Shown: in pieces, positions 19,688-28,854 of the stretch
How positions within the stretch are numbered: the stretch's first letter is position 1
Layout: each line of letters opens with the position of its first letter
Assembly: GCA_017543445.1 (NCBI GenBank)
Contig: JAFYGB010000083.1
Coordinates: 1-61,537 of the forward strand
DNA: 61,537 nt
Source of the DNA: Lachnospiraceae bacterium
Lineage (GTDB): Bacteria > Bacillota > Clostridia > Lachnospirales > Lachnospiraceae
Reading direction: 5' to 3'
Made by a program: the position numbers and the translations under genes
Notes under the pieces: model-generated
What the model was told of the DNA's origin: nothing
The model's input: the letters and a program-made list of their open reading frames with translations, nothing else
Database searches by the model: none

Positions 19688-20653
19688 ATGACAGAACTAA
19701 AACAAACCATAGTGGCAATGATGCTTGCGCTGGTGCTTAGCGCGATCTTCTGCCGCATCCTGATCCCGATCTTGCATAAACTGAAGTTCGGTCAGCAGAT
19801 CCGCGCGTTGGGTCCGCAGGAGCACCTGAAAAAACAAGGGACTCCGACCATGGGTGGCATTGCATTCATCGCGGCGACCGTGCTCGCCTGTCTGCCGTTC
19901 CTTCGCGTGAAGTTTCTGCCGGTCCTGCTGGCTCTCATGGGTAATGCATTCGTCGGCGGCCTGGATGACTATCTGAAGATCAAGCGCCACTCCTCGGACG
20001 GCCTGTCCCCGAAGCAGAAACTTCTGGGCCAGTTCGTAGTCGCGATCCTGCTTTTGATCTGCCTGTGGCTGGATGAGCCCATCACTTACTGGGCGGGCTT
20101 AAAGATTCCGATTTTTGCGGGATATAAGATCGACATCTGGTACGTGTTCATTCCGTTTTTCTTTTTTGCCATGCTCGGCACCGAGAACGGCGCCAACATG
20201 ACGGACGGCTTAGACGGCCTCTGCAGCATGGTGACCCTCGTCATCATGGCCTTCTTCGTCACTGCTTCCTTCCTCTTTGGTGAAGGCCTCGGCGTAGTCG
20301 GAGGTGCCTTCATCGGCGCATTGATCGGCTTCCTGTTGTTTAACGCCTATCCGGCGAAGCTCTTCATGGGCGACACCGGTTCGCTGGCGATCGGCGGCTT
20401 CGTGGCAATGTACGCGATCATGATGCGCATGCCGCTGTATATCCCGATCGTAGCTTTCATCTACGTGATCGAGCTGGTCAGCACGATCATCCAGGTACAG
20501 TACTTCCGCCACACGGGCGGCAAGCGCTTCTTCCGCATGGCACCGATCCACCACCATTACGAGAAGGGCGGCTGGTCGGAGGTCCGTATCGTCACGGTAT
20601 TCTCCGTTGTGACGCTGATGCTGGCTTGCCTTTGCCTTCTGTTCATCCTGTAA
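19688..20653 (+). CDS. mraY: phospho-N-acetylmuramoyl-pentapeptide transferase
   Basis: Integral membrane enzyme that transfers phospho-MurNAc-pentapeptide to undecaprenyl phosphate, making lipid I. The 321-residue product has about ten hydrophobic segments, the motif KKQGTPTMGG, the catalytic aspartate regions GLDDYLK and NMTDGLDGL, and the C-terminal PIHHHYEKGGW. The frame opens at 19559 inside the three-hairpin element; the ATG at 19688 follows GAAAGGACC and matches the family start. It is followed by murD after a short gap. Confidence 0.97.
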   Translation: MTELKQTIVAMMLALVLSAIFCRILIPILHKLKFGQQIRALGPQEHLKKQGTPTMGGIAFIAATVLACLPFLRVKFLPVLLALMGNAFVGGLDDYLKIKRHSSDGLSPKQKLLGQFVVAILLLICLWLDEPITYWAGLKIPIFAGYKIDIWYVFIPFFFFAMLGTENGANMTDGLDGLCSMVTLVIMAFFVTASFLFGEGLGVVGGAFIGALIGFLLFNAYPAKLFMGDTGSLAIGGFVAMYAIMMRMPLYIPIVAFIYVIELVSTIIQVQYFRHTGGKRFFRMAPIHHHYEKGGWSEVRIVTVFSVVTLMLACLCLLFIL

Positions 20654-20686
20654 TTTGCAAAATCTTTTTCAGAGAGGATTCGAAAA

Positions 20687-22093
20687 ATGAAAACATATAT
20701 GGTTGCCGGTACCGGCATCAGCGGATTATCCGCAGCAAGACTTCTGTTACAGACTGGAGAGCGCGTGCTTCTCTATGATTCAAACGACCGCCTGGATCCG
20801 GAAACGATCCGCGTAAAGTGTGCGGATAATGGCGCATACGACACGACAAATCTGAAGATCTGCCTGGGAGAGATGACCCGGGAGATCCTGATCGATGAGG
20901 GCGTGACGGCCTGCGTTATGAGCCCCGGTATCGATCTGACGGTGCCGTTTCTCATCCCGGTTCGGGAACTGAATATCCCGATCATCGGTGAGATCGAGCT
21001 AGCTTACTGTTACAGCAAGGGTGACATCCTCGCCATCACAGGAACCAATGGAAAGACCACGACCACGTCCCTCGTCGGCGCCATTATGGACGCAGATGTG
21101 AAGAGCGGACGCGGCGTTTACGATCAGGCATTTACCGTAGGAAATATCGGCATCCCGTACGCACAGCGCGCGCCGCTGACGACGGAGCGCTCGGTGACTG
21201 TAGCCGAGATCTCCACCTTCCAGTTGGAGACCGCGACTTCGTTCCGTCCGAATGTTTCCGCGATTCTGAATATCACGCCCGACCACCTCAATCGTCATAA
21301 GACGATGGAGTGCTACATCGAGATGAAGGAGAAGATCACCCGTTTCCAGTGTGAGGACGATGTCTGCGTCCTCAATTACAACGATCCTGTGCTTCGCGAG
21401 TTCGGTAAGAAAGTGAAGACGAAGGTGATCTATTTCTACAGCCAGGGCGAGCTCGAAGAGGGCGTTTTCCTGCGCGGCGACCAGATCATCTACAAGAAGG
21501 ACGGCGTCGAGACGCCGGTCATCAAGACGAATGAGATGAATCTGATCGGTACACATAACCATGAAAACGTGATGGCAGCCATCGCCATGACCATGGCAGT
21601 CGGCGTATCCTTGGATACCATCCGTGAGACGATCAAAAACTTCCACGCCGTGGAGCACCGCATCGAGTATACCTGCACGGTCAATGGCGTGAAATACTAC
21701 AACGATTCCAAGGGCACGAACCCGGATGCGGCGATCCGCGCCGTACTGGCCATGCCGTCCCCGACCGTACTGATCGGCGGCGGATATGACAAACAGTCCG
21801 AGTACGAAGAGTGGATCCGCACATTCCCCGGACATATCAAGTTCCTGCTTCTTATGGGAGCGACGAAAGAGAAGATCGCGAAAGCCTGCGACGCCTGCGG
21901 TTTCACCGCGTATCGCTTCGTGGATTCGCTGGAAGAAGCTGTGAAAGTGGCACACGAGATGGCATTGCCCGGAGAGAACGTCCTTCTGTCTCCTGCGTGT
22001 GCGAGCTGGGACATGTTCGATAATTTCGAACAGCGCGGACGCTTGTTTAAGGAATACGCGCGTGCCCTCGAGAAGGAAGAGAAGGAAGCGTAA
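20687..22093 (+). CDS. murD: UDP-N-acetylmuramoyl-L-alanine-D-glutamate ligase
   Basis: Cytosolic Mur ligase that adds D-glutamate to UDP-MurNAc-L-Ala with ATP. The 468-residue protein has an N-terminal Rossmann-like start (VAGTGISGLSAARLLL), the ATP-binding motif TGTNGKTTTTSLVG near 116-130, the NITPDHLNRH block and NDSKGTNPDAA in the C-terminal domain. It lies between mraY and ftsW. The murG and murC genes that often occur in this cluster are absent from it. Confidence 0.96.
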   Translation: MKTYMVAGTGISGLSAARLLLQTGERVLLYDSNDRLDPETIRVKCADNGAYDTTNLKICLGEMTREILIDEGVTACVMSPGIDLTVPFLIPVRELNIPIIGEIELAYCYSKGDILAITGTNGKTTTTSLVGAIMDADVKSGRGVYDQAFTVGNIGIPYAQRAPLTTERSVTVAEISTFQLETATSFRPNVSAILNITPDHLNRHKTMECYIEMKEKITRFQCEDDVCVLNYNDPVLREFGKKVKTKVIYFYSQGELEEGVFLRGDQIIYKKDGVETPVIKTNEMNLIGTHNHENVMAAIAMTMAVGVSLDTIRETIKNFHAVEHRIEYTCTVNGVKYYNDSKGTNPDAAIRAVLAMPSPTVLIGGGYDKQSEYEEWIRTFPGHIKFLLLMGATKEKIAKACDACGFTAYRFVDSLEEAVKVAHEMALPGENVLLSPACASWDMFDNFEQRGRLFKEYARALEKEEKEA

Positions 22094-22129
22094 ACGTCGT
22101 AGGGACGATCGCTGCAAGGAGTTAAGAGC

Positions 22130-23509
22130 ATGAGTGAAAGACAGCCGCGTAAGGCAAATGAAAACATTTTCATACGTTTCCGCAACCGAATACGGCGGTT
22201 TTTGACCCAGGGTTACTATGACTACAGTCTGATCTTCCTGGTGACCTGCCTGTGCCTGTTCGGTATCATGATGGTCTATTCGACGACCTCGTATTCGGAC
22301 ATCCAGTTGGGCAGAAGTGAGTGGTACTCCACCCTCAAACAGTTTAAGACGCTGATCCTCTGCGTCATCGGTATGGTCATCATTTCCATGATCAACTACC
22401 ACCTCTATGGAAAAGTGATCTTTGTGGGTATCTACATTGTTTTGCTGGGCCTGTTCATCGCCCTGATGGTAAGCGGTACCACGGCCAATGCTTCGCAGCG
22501 CTGGCTGAACTTGGGACCGTTCTACGTCCAGCCTTCGGAGCTGGCAAAGCCGGGCATCATCGTCATGCTGGCGGCGTTTTTGAATTCGAAGTATGGCGTG
22601 ATGATGCGTAAGCAGCGCAACCAGAAGCGTGCGCGTGTCGTAAAAGAAGAGAATAAAAAGCGAGTAAGAGAAGGAAAGCCAAAGCTTCGAGTTAAGGATG
22701 AGGCGATCGAATATGGAATGCTCGGACGTTTCTCCGGCAACAACCTGTTTTTCATCGGCGGTTTCCTGCTGATGAGCCCGTTCCTCCTCCTGATCGTATC
22801 GGAGAACCTAAGTACCGCGATCATCGTATTCTTGATCATCTTCGGTATGTTCTTCATCGTGAGTGATAAGAAGAAGATCTTCGTGGTCATGGCGGCCGCC
22901 ATGGTCCTGTTGATCATCATCGTTATCGTACGTATCCGTGAGACCGGATCCTTCCCTCTCATGAAGGATTACCAGGTGACACGTATCAAGATGTGGCTGG
23001 ATCCCGAGAGCGATCCCGCAGGTAAGGGTTACCAGATCCTGCAAGGCCTCTATACCATCGGTTCCGGCGGTTTGTTCGGTCGCGGCTTAGGATCCAGCGT
23101 ACAGAAGTTGGGCCTGCTTCCCGAGGCACAGAACGATATGGTATTCTGCATCGTTTGCGAGGAACTCGGCCTGTTCGGCGCCATGCTGGTGCTGTTTGTT
23201 TTCGCCCTCCTTTTGTGGCGTATCCTCTTCATCATAAGAAACGCGCCGGACTACCACGGTTTCCTTTTAGCTGTCGGTATCTTCCTGCATTTTTCGTTCC
23301 AGATCCTGATGAATATCGCCGTTACAACGAATATGATGCCGAATACCGGCGTTATCCTGCCGTTCATCAGTAATGGCGGCAGCGCATTGATGGCGTCCAT
23401 GGCAGAAGTAGGTATCCTTTTGAACATTTCCCGTAAGATCCGCGTAAAGCAGCTCGACCGTGAATTACGGGCCGCGGAAAATCGTTCAGAAGACGAAACG
23501 GAAGAGTGA
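22130..23509 (+). CDS. ftsW: septal glycan polymerase FtsW (SEDS family)
   Basis: 459-residue SEDS glycosyltransferase that polymerises lipid II at the septum together with the class B PBP. Hydrophobic segments span most of the protein; FVQPSELAKPGIIV-like sequence (YVQPSELAKPG), GSGGLFGRGLGSS and the C-terminal PFISNGGSALM are family hallmarks. A very basic segment of about 35 residues (roughly 158-195, Lys/Arg-rich) sits in a cytoplasmic loop and is unusual. SpoVE is a close paralogue, so that is the alternative name. A terminator follows, ending this part of the cluster. Confidence 0.93.
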   Translation: MSERQPRKANENIFIRFRNRIRRFLTQGYYDYSLIFLVTCLCLFGIMMVYSTTSYSDIQLGRSEWYSTLKQFKTLILCVIGMVIISMINYHLYGKVIFVGIYIVLLGLFIALMVSGTTANASQRWLNLGPFYVQPSELAKPGIIVMLAAFLNSKYGVMMRKQRNQKRARVVKEENKKRVREGKPKLRVKDEAIEYGMLGRFSGNNLFFIGGFLLMSPFLLLIVSENLSTAIIVFLIIFGMFFIVSDKKKIFVVMAAAMVLLIIIVIVRIRETGSFPLMKDYQVTRIKMWLDPESDPAGKGYQILQGLYTIGSGGLFGRGLGSSVQKLGLLPEAQNDMVFCIVCEELGLFGAMLVLFVFALLLWRILFIIRNAPDYHGFLLAVGIFLHFSFQILMNIAVTTNMMPNTGVILPFISNGGSALMASMAEVGILLNISRKIRVKQLDRELRAAENRSEDETEE

Positions 23510-23518
23510 TAGAAGACG

Positions 23519-23557
23519 AGAGCCGCCGAAAAATCGGCGGCTCTTGCTGTTTTATTT
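23519..23557 (+). terminator. rho-independent terminator after ftsW
   Basis: AGAGCCGCCGA/TCGGCGGCTCT stem of 11 pairs with an AAAA loop, followed by a T-rich tract (TGCTGTTTTATTTTTC). Confidence 0.88.
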
Positions 23558-23594
23558 TTCGATAAAAGAATATCGTACGACTTTCAAAAAGGAA

Positions 23595-23623
23595 TTGAAA
23601 AAACACATACTTCGTGTTATGAT
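23595..23623 (+). promoter_or_regulatory. promoter of ftsQ
   Basis: TTGAAA at 23595-23600, a 17-base spacer and TATGAT at 23618-23623, just after the ftsW terminator. It makes ftsQ independent of the mraZ promoter. Confidence 0.8.
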
Positions 23624-23672
23624 AGAGTACAAAGGTGCACGCCCTTGACATTTTAAGGTTTCAGGAGAGAAC

Positions 23673-24452
23673 ATGGGTAAGAAAACCAGAAGAATCGTGA
23701 TTCCGATCGCTATTTTGTTGATATTGGGCTTAGCGTGCATCGGCCTTTGGTCGATCAAGATCACCGCATATCATGTCGATGGAAACGAACGTTATACGGA
23801 CGAAGAGATATTCAATTACATCTTTCCGACCGAGAACGATCGTCGTTATGTTGTGCGGCTGTTCCGCAAATGGTTTAAAAAAGAACAGGTAGTATCCATT
23901 CCCTTTGTTGAATCTTATGAAGTGGATGATGTTTCGATGCGCGAAGTTTCCATCGTGGTCTATGAAAAGAGCATCATCGCCTACATGAGTTATATGGGGG
24001 ACTATCTCTATCTGGACTCAAACGGATATGTTGCGGAGGTCTCGAGCGAACCGCCTGCGGCCCCGGAAGATCCTTCCGAGGGTAATATCATCCCACATGT
24101 GGAAGGGCTGGATTTCGGCTACTTCGTAAAGGATGAACCATTGCCCGTGGAAGACCCCGAGATCTTTCGGACCATCGTTTCCCTCGCCGGGGAGATCCAA
24201 AAGAAGAACCTGCCGGTATCGTTGATCCGCTTCACGTTGAGCGGTGAGATCGTACTGAATATGGGCCAGGTCCGTGTGTACCTCGGAACGCCGAAGAGCA
24301 TTACCGGTAAGATCCGCCGATTGGCTGAGATCTATCCGAAGGTGGAAGGCCAGGCCGGATCTTTGATCCTCCGGACCTATGATAACGACAACCCCGACGC
24401 CGATATCATTTTCAAAAAGGACGAATACGAGCCCGAGGACGGGGAAAATTAA
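23673..24452 (+). CDS. ftsQ: cell division protein FtsQ/DivIB
   Basis: 259-residue bitopic division protein. A short basic cytoplasmic start (MGKKTRR) precedes a membrane helix at about 8-28, then a POTRA-like region beginning ITAYHVDGNERYTDEEI and a beta domain with LPVSLIRFTLSGEIVLNMGQVRVYLG near residue 180. FtsQ/DivIB binds FtsL and DivIC and regulates septal synthesis. It has its own promoter and start signal AGGAGA, and lies between ftsW and ftsZ, the usual position. The C-terminus is acidic. Confidence 0.88.
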   Translation: MGKKTRRIVIPIAILLILGLACIGLWSIKITAYHVDGNERYTDEEIFNYIFPTENDRRYVVRLFRKWFKKEQVVSIPFVESYEVDDVSMREVSIVVYEKSIIAYMSYMGDYLYLDSNGYVAEVSSEPPAAPEDPSEGNIIPHVEGLDFGYFVKDEPLPVEDPEIFRTIVSLAGEIQKKNLPVSLIRFTLSGEIVLNMGQVRVYLGTPKSITGKIRRLAEIYPKVEGQAGSLILRTYDNDNPDADIIFKKDEYEPEDGEN

Positions 24453-24481
24453 AATTTCTTTGATTTTTTTTGAATTTGTGG

Positions 24482-24510
24482 TTGATTATTTCAGGGAAAT
24501 AAAATATAGT
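24482..24510 (+). promoter_or_regulatory. promoter of ftsZ
   Basis: TTGATT at 24482-24487, a 17-base spacer and TATAGT at 24505-24510. About 100 bases of leader follow, in which ATCGGGA and TCCCGAT could pair over a long distance. Confidence 0.75.
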
Positions 24511-24615
24511 ATTAAGTGTGTCGCGTGAAATCGGGATGGGGCGTCGATGGAAAGTGACGGGATGTAATATTTGTTTTCCCGATGCAGCACAAGACAACAT
24601 AAGGAGGAAATCACC

Positions 24616-25845
24616 TTGTTAGAGATTAAGATTAACGAAACTGAGGGAGCAGCTAGAATAATTGTGATCGGTGTCGGCGGTGCAGGAAATAACGCCGTTA
24701 ACCGCATGATCGATGAGAATATCGCCGGTGTTGAATTCATCGGAGTAAATACAGATCGTCAGGCTTTGCAGATGTGCAAGGCTCCTACCTATCTTCAGAT
24801 CGGTGAGAAGTTGACGAAGGGCCTCGGTGCCGGAGCTAAGCCTGAAGTTGGAGAGAAGGCTGCTGAGGAGAACATTGAGGAACTGCGTGGACTTATGACC
24901 GGCGCAGATATGGTATTCATTACCTGTGGTATGGGCGGCGGAACCGGAACCGGTGCTGCACCTGTTATTGCTCGCCTGGCGAAAGAGGCCGGTATCCTTA
25001 CCGTTGGCGTTGTGACCAAGCCTTTCGCATTTGAGGGCCGTGTTCGTATGCAGAATGCGCTCGCAGGTATCGCAAATCTGAAGGAGGCTGTGGATACACT
25101 TATCGTTATCCCGAATGACCGTCTCCTTGAGATCGTAGATCGCAGAACTTCCGTTCTGGACGCATTCAAGCGTGCCGACGAAGTATTGCAGCAGGGTGTT
25201 CAGGGTATCACAGACCTGATCAACAGCCCGGGTCTCATCAACCTTGACTTCGCAGACGTTCAGACCGTCATGAAGGATAAGGGTATCGCTCATATCGGTA
25301 TCGGTACTGCGAAGGGCGACGATAAGGCGATCGAGGCTATGCGTCTGGCAGTATCCAGCCCGCTTCTTGAGACCACCATCGAGGGTGCTTCTCACGTCCT
25401 CGTTAATATCTCCGGTGAGGTTTCCCTTCCCGAGATCTATGAAGCAGTCAGCAACGTTCAGGAGATGGCAGGAGAGGATGCAAACATCATCTTCGGTACC
25501 ACCTTCGAGACATCCGCACCGGATACCGTATCGATCACTGTTATCGCTACCGGCGTTGAGGATCGTTCCCTGAACTTGAATAACAACGTAGGTTCTTCTT
25601 TCAAGAGCGCAGTTAAGCCGCAGATGAACCGCACGTTCAACTATCAGCCGCAGACCTTTGAGAAGCCTGTAGACGCAGCTCCCGTACAGAGCACTGAGAC
25701 TCCGGTCGTTCCCAATCAGGCAGCTCCTGCTCAGCCCGCTGAGCCTGCTACCTACACACCGCCTGCATTTACCCAGAAGAAGCCGGGTAAGGAAGACGGA
25801 AACGGCAGCACAGGAATTCGCATTCCTACGTTTTTGAAGCACTAA
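24616..25845 (+). CDS. ftsZ: cell division GTPase FtsZ
   Basis: Tubulin-like GTPase that forms the Z-ring. The 409-residue protein has [17 protein letters not shown] near the start, the tubulin signature [10 protein letters not shown] at about 107-116 and [12 protein letters not shown]-like sequence ([12 protein letters not shown]). A Pro/Ala/Gln-rich linker leads to the conserved C-terminal peptide [10 protein letters not shown], which binds FtsA/SepF-type partners. The start is TTG at 24616 with a perfect AAGGAGG at 24601-24607. The in-frame upstream extension lies inside the leader and is unlikely to be translated. A bidirectional terminator follows. Confidence 0.97.
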   Translation: MLEIKINETEGAARIIVIGVGGAGNNAVNRMIDENIAGVEFIGVNTDRQALQMCKAPTYLQIGEKLTKGLGAGAKPEVGEKAAEENIEELRGLMTGADMVFITCGMGGGTGTGAAPVIARLAKEAGILTVGVVTKPFAFEGRVRMQNALAGIANLKEAVDTLIVIPNDRLLEIVDRRTSVLDAFKRADEVLQQGVQGITDLINSPGLINLDFADVQTVMKDKGIAHIGIGTAKGDDKAIEAMRLAVSSPLLETTIEGASHVLVNISGEVSLPEIYEAVSNVQEMAGEDANIIFGTTFETSAPDTVSITVIATGVEDRSLNLNNNVGSSFKSAVKPQMNRTFNYQPQTFEKPVDAAPVQSTETPVVPNQAAPAQPAEPATYTPPAFTQKKPGKEDGNGSTGIRIPTFLKH

Positions 25846-25866
25846 TTCATCAAACGATATAACAAA

Positions 25867-25901
25867 AGCGGTCACCCGATCGGGTGACCGCTTCTTTTTA
25901 T
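25867..25901. terminator. bidirectional terminator between ftsZ and the minus-strand PBP gene
   Basis: Perfect palindrome AGCGGTCACCCG/CGGGTGACCGCT with T-runs on both sides (TTCTTTTT on the plus strand, TTTTGTT on the minus strand). Confidence 0.92.
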
Positions 25902-25905
25902 GCTT

Positions 25906-28548
25906 TTAGTCTTCCGCGTCGCTTTCGGTTTCGGCTTCCGTCGCGGCGGCGGTGGTAGGCTTCGGTTTGTGGATGTCGCAGACGACATCTTTGAATTCCA
26001 CGGGCAATGCGTGCTTCGTATCGTCGCTTTCCACGTCCATTTCGGTGATCTTATCATCGAGGATCAGGTAAACGTGGTCTTCGCAAAGATACTTCGGACA
26101 ATCATCGCCGGCAGGCTTTTGCGACTCCTTACAGATCGAGATCATCTTATGGCAGTCACAGTATTCATGCGGAACCGTGCTTCTCGAGAAGTATTCGGTG
26201 TAAACCTCCGCATTGGAGTCCGGATGGTCACATACGCCGTTGATGGCGAGCTTTCCACTCTTAGAGCAGATCTTTGCGGTGACGATATCCGAGCTCTCCG
26301 GTCCCCATTCTTTATCGGGCAGGGTGGAGTGGATCTTACTCATGACTTCACGCCAGATCAGCTTGTGGTAGATGCCGCCGGCTTCCTCCGCCTGGCCGAC
26401 ATCGTAACCGGACCATACGCCGCAAGTGTAATAGGGCGAATAACCGACGAACCAGAGGTCGTTCTTATCGGTGGTGGAACCGGATTTTCCGGCCAGACGC
26501 ATGCCATCGAAGAGACAGTCACCGCCGGTCGGGATGATGTTGGGATTGATATCCAGGTATTTTGAAGCTTCCGGCAGCTGCATGGTGCTTTCCATTGCAT
26601 AGGTCAGAAGCGTCGCCGTCGTGGATTTTAAGACCTTTTTGCGGTTGGGTTCATTTTCCAAAATGACTTTACCGTTGCGGTCAGTGATGCGTGTGTAGTA
26701 GAGCGGTTCGGTGTACGTACCTTGGTTTGCGATGGTCGCATAGGCGTTCGTAAGTTCGAGGTTAGTGACACCGTCCACGATACCACCTAAGCAAAGAGAA
26801 GGAACACGGTCGGTCAGGACGGTGCCGTCCGCCTGTCTGCGTGAGTCGACGAGAGTCGTGATGCCGAGCTTCTGCAGGTAGTCGTAACCGACATTGATCG
26901 AGACCTGATCCATCAGGAAATGCATGGTGCCTAGGTTCATGGAGTAGGCGATGCAGTCACGGACGTTGACGTAGCCGAGACACTCGTCGCCCCACCAGTC
27001 GTGGATGTCGTGCCCCTGGTAGGAGTACGGTCCGGCGTAGATCGGAGTGGCAAGCGTGCCGCCCATGGTATCCAGGAGCGGAACGAAGGTCGAGAGGACC
27101 TTAAAGCAGGAACCGGGCTGACGTGTCGTGTCGGTCGCACGGTTCAGGGTCAGGCTGCCGGGCTTCTCGCCGCGGCCGCCGCTGATCGCCACGACATGGC
27201 CGGTGGACTGCTCGATGATGACCATGGAGACCTGCGGCTCCAACGTGGTGTTGTAGACGATGACTTCGCAGTTCTCGGAAGTGATATTGTGCGAACGGTT
27301 GTATTTCTCGAGCGTATCTTCAATAGACTTGATGCTGGAGTAGTAGCGGCCGTTGCTGAGTACGCCTAAGGTCAATGCGTAGGCGTTGATCATGTCTTCA
27401 TTGATCATCCGGACGCTGCCATCCTCACTTGTGACATTGGCCCGATAATTCAGACTGTAGTAAGTGTACGGATACAGACTTTCGTTGTTGATCGTGTCAT
27501 CCATGATCTTCTGGATGTCGGAGTCCAGTGTAGACTCGATCTTAAGACCGCCGGAGTAGAGCAGGTTCCACGCCTGCTGGTTCGTGTAGCCGAGCTTATT
27601 CTGCAGGTCGGAAAGTACGACCTGGATCAATGCATCCGTAAAGTAGGAATACGTCGACTGCTGCGGTGCACTCGGATTATCCACGAGAATGCGAGAGTAA
27701 ACATCATCATGGATCGCTTCGTCATATTCTTCGGAAGTGATGACGCCGGCGTTTTTCATCTTCGCCAGTACGGTGTCGCGGCGCTCACGGTTGTATTCCG
27801 GGAACCGGATCGGGTTGAACCGCGACGGGTTCTGCGTGATCGCGGCGATCACGGCACATTCGGACAATGTCAGCTCCGAGACGGATTTGTTGAAGTAGCG
27901 CTTCGAAGCCGCCTGCACGCCCAGGGTGTTATTGCCCAGGTTGATGGTATTGAGATAGTTTTCCAGAATAATATTTTTCGAATGCGTGTTCTCAACGGCG
28001 AGCGCCATGGCCTGTTCCATGACTTTTCGCTCGATCTGTGCGCCGAGGCCCTTCTCGCGGCCGCCTTCGAAGAAGCGGTTCTTGATCCACTGCTGGGTGA
28101 TGGTGCTGGCGCCCTCGGAGAAGTTCCCGGTGGTGATGCCGATGAAGGCCGCACGCAGGATACCTTTGAGGTCGATACCGTCATGTTCGAGGAAACGTTC
28201 GTCCTCGATGCAGATGAAGGCCTGCTTCAGGAATTCGGGGATCTGGTCGATCGAGACGGACTCACGGTTCGCACCCGCTGTCACCAAGGTCTGGATGATG
28301 TGGCCCGAGGAGTCGTAGATGTTGGTGTGTTCACCGAGCGGCGTGTCGTCGATGGTGCTGATGTCGGGCGAACGATCGAGCAGGGACTGGATGGTCCCGG
28401 CACCGAAGGCACCCAGGATCAGGGCGGCGGCGATGCCGCCGAAGACCGTGATCCGCACGATCCAAAGCAGACACTTATGATAGATCCGGCCGGGCGGGTT
28501 CGTCATCCGCCGGATGGCACGATCCAGATTTCGTTTGTTAAAATTCAT
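25906..28548 (-). CDS. class A penicillin-binding protein (PBP1A-like)
   Basis: 880-residue bifunctional peptidoglycan synthase. After a cytoplasmic tail and a membrane helix (about 30-52) comes the glycosyltransferase domain with EDERFLEHDGIDLKG and EGASTITQQWIKN. The transpeptidase domain has SxxK in QPGSCFKV, SMN and KSG (in AGKSGSTT) in place of KTG. Beyond residue 740 there is a Cys-containing C-terminal region with several CD/CxC pairs and an acidic Thr/Ala/Glu tail. It faces the fts cluster convergently and shares a terminator with ftsZ. A promoter on its own strand lies at 28679-28707. Confidence 0.94.
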   Translation of the reverse strand: MNFNKRNLDRAIRRMTNPPGRIYHKCLLWIVRITVFGGIAAALILGAFGAGTIQSLLDRSPDISTIDDTPLGEHTNIYDSSGHIIQTLVTAGANRESVSIDQIPEFLKQAFICIEDERFLEHDGIDLKGILRAAFIGITTGNFSEGASTITQQWIKNRFFEGGREKGLGAQIERKVMEQAMALAVENTHSKNIILENYLNTINLGNNTLGVQAASKRYFNKSVSELTLSECAVIAAITQNPSRFNPIRFPEYNRERRDTVLAKMKNAGVITSEEYDEAIHDDVYSRILVDNPSAPQQSTYSYFTDALIQVVLSDLQNKLGYTNQQAWNLLYSGGLKIESTLDSDIQKIMDDTINNESLYPYTYYSLNYRANVTSEDGSVRMINEDMINAYALTLGVLSNGRYYSSIKSIEDTLEKYNRSHNITSENCEVIVYNTTLEPQVSMVIIEQSTGHVVAISGGRGEKPGSLTLNRATDTTRQPGSCFKVLSTFVPLLDTMGGTLATPIYAGPYSYQGHDIHDWWGDECLGYVNVRDCIAYSMNLGTMHFLMDQVSINVGYDYLQKLGITTLVDSRRQADGTVLTDRVPSLCLGGIVDGVTNLELTNAYATIANQGTYTEPLYYTRITDRNGKVILENEPNRKKVLKSTTATLLTYAMESTMQLPEASKYLDINPNIIPTGGDCLFDGMRLAGKSGSTTDKNDLWFVGYSPYYTCGVWSGYDVGQAEEAGGIYHKLIWREVMSKIHSTLPDKEWGPESSDIVTAKICSKSGKLAINGVCDHPDSNAEVYTEYFSRSTVPHEYCDCHKMISICKESQKPAGDDCPKYLCEDHVYLILDDKITEMDVESDDTKHALPVEFKDVVCDIHKPKPTTAAATEAETESDAED

Positions 28549-28678
28549 AGAGATACCTTATTCCAAAGGATTGCCTAAGCAAACCGTACTGTGTGTTGTT
28601 CGTGTTATTTCGTGTATTAGGTTTCGTCCTTGCGGCAGTTTGTTTACGTCTGCTCGGAGGATACAAAACACCTACTAT

Positions 28679-28707
28679 ATTATACTACGAAGCAAAAGGG
28701 GAATCAA
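28679..28707 (-). promoter_or_regulatory. promoter of the class A PBP gene
   Basis: On the minus strand TTGATT (28707-28702), a 17-base spacer and TATAAT (28684-28679). The leader to the start codon is about 125 bases. Confidence 0.75.
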
Positions 28708-28743
28708 TATGATATGAAATGGGGGACGGAATGGGCGCCCCCC

Positions 28744-28772
28744 TTTACATTTGCCGCAGATTTTTCTATAAT
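28744..28772 (+). promoter_or_regulatory. promoter of the YigZ-family gene
   Basis: TTTACA at 28744-28749, a 17-base spacer and TATAAT at 28767-28772. It is divergent from, and only about 37 bases away from, the PBP promoter. Confidence 0.78.
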
Positions 28773-28854
28773 TGTATGGGCGTTTGCCCGAGGACCCGGT
28801 CGAGTTTGCAATGGCCGATACTACTGCAGGAAAGGTGCGCAGGAGCGTTTACGT

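Noticed and set aside
20999-22402. 467-codon minus-strand frame opposite murD
   Set aside because: Shadow of murD and ftsW; His/Arg/Asp-rich composition, no start signal and no family resemblance.
24619-25875. 418-codon minus-strand frame opposite ftsZ
   Set aside because: Antisense shadow of a highly conserved gene, caused by codon bias.
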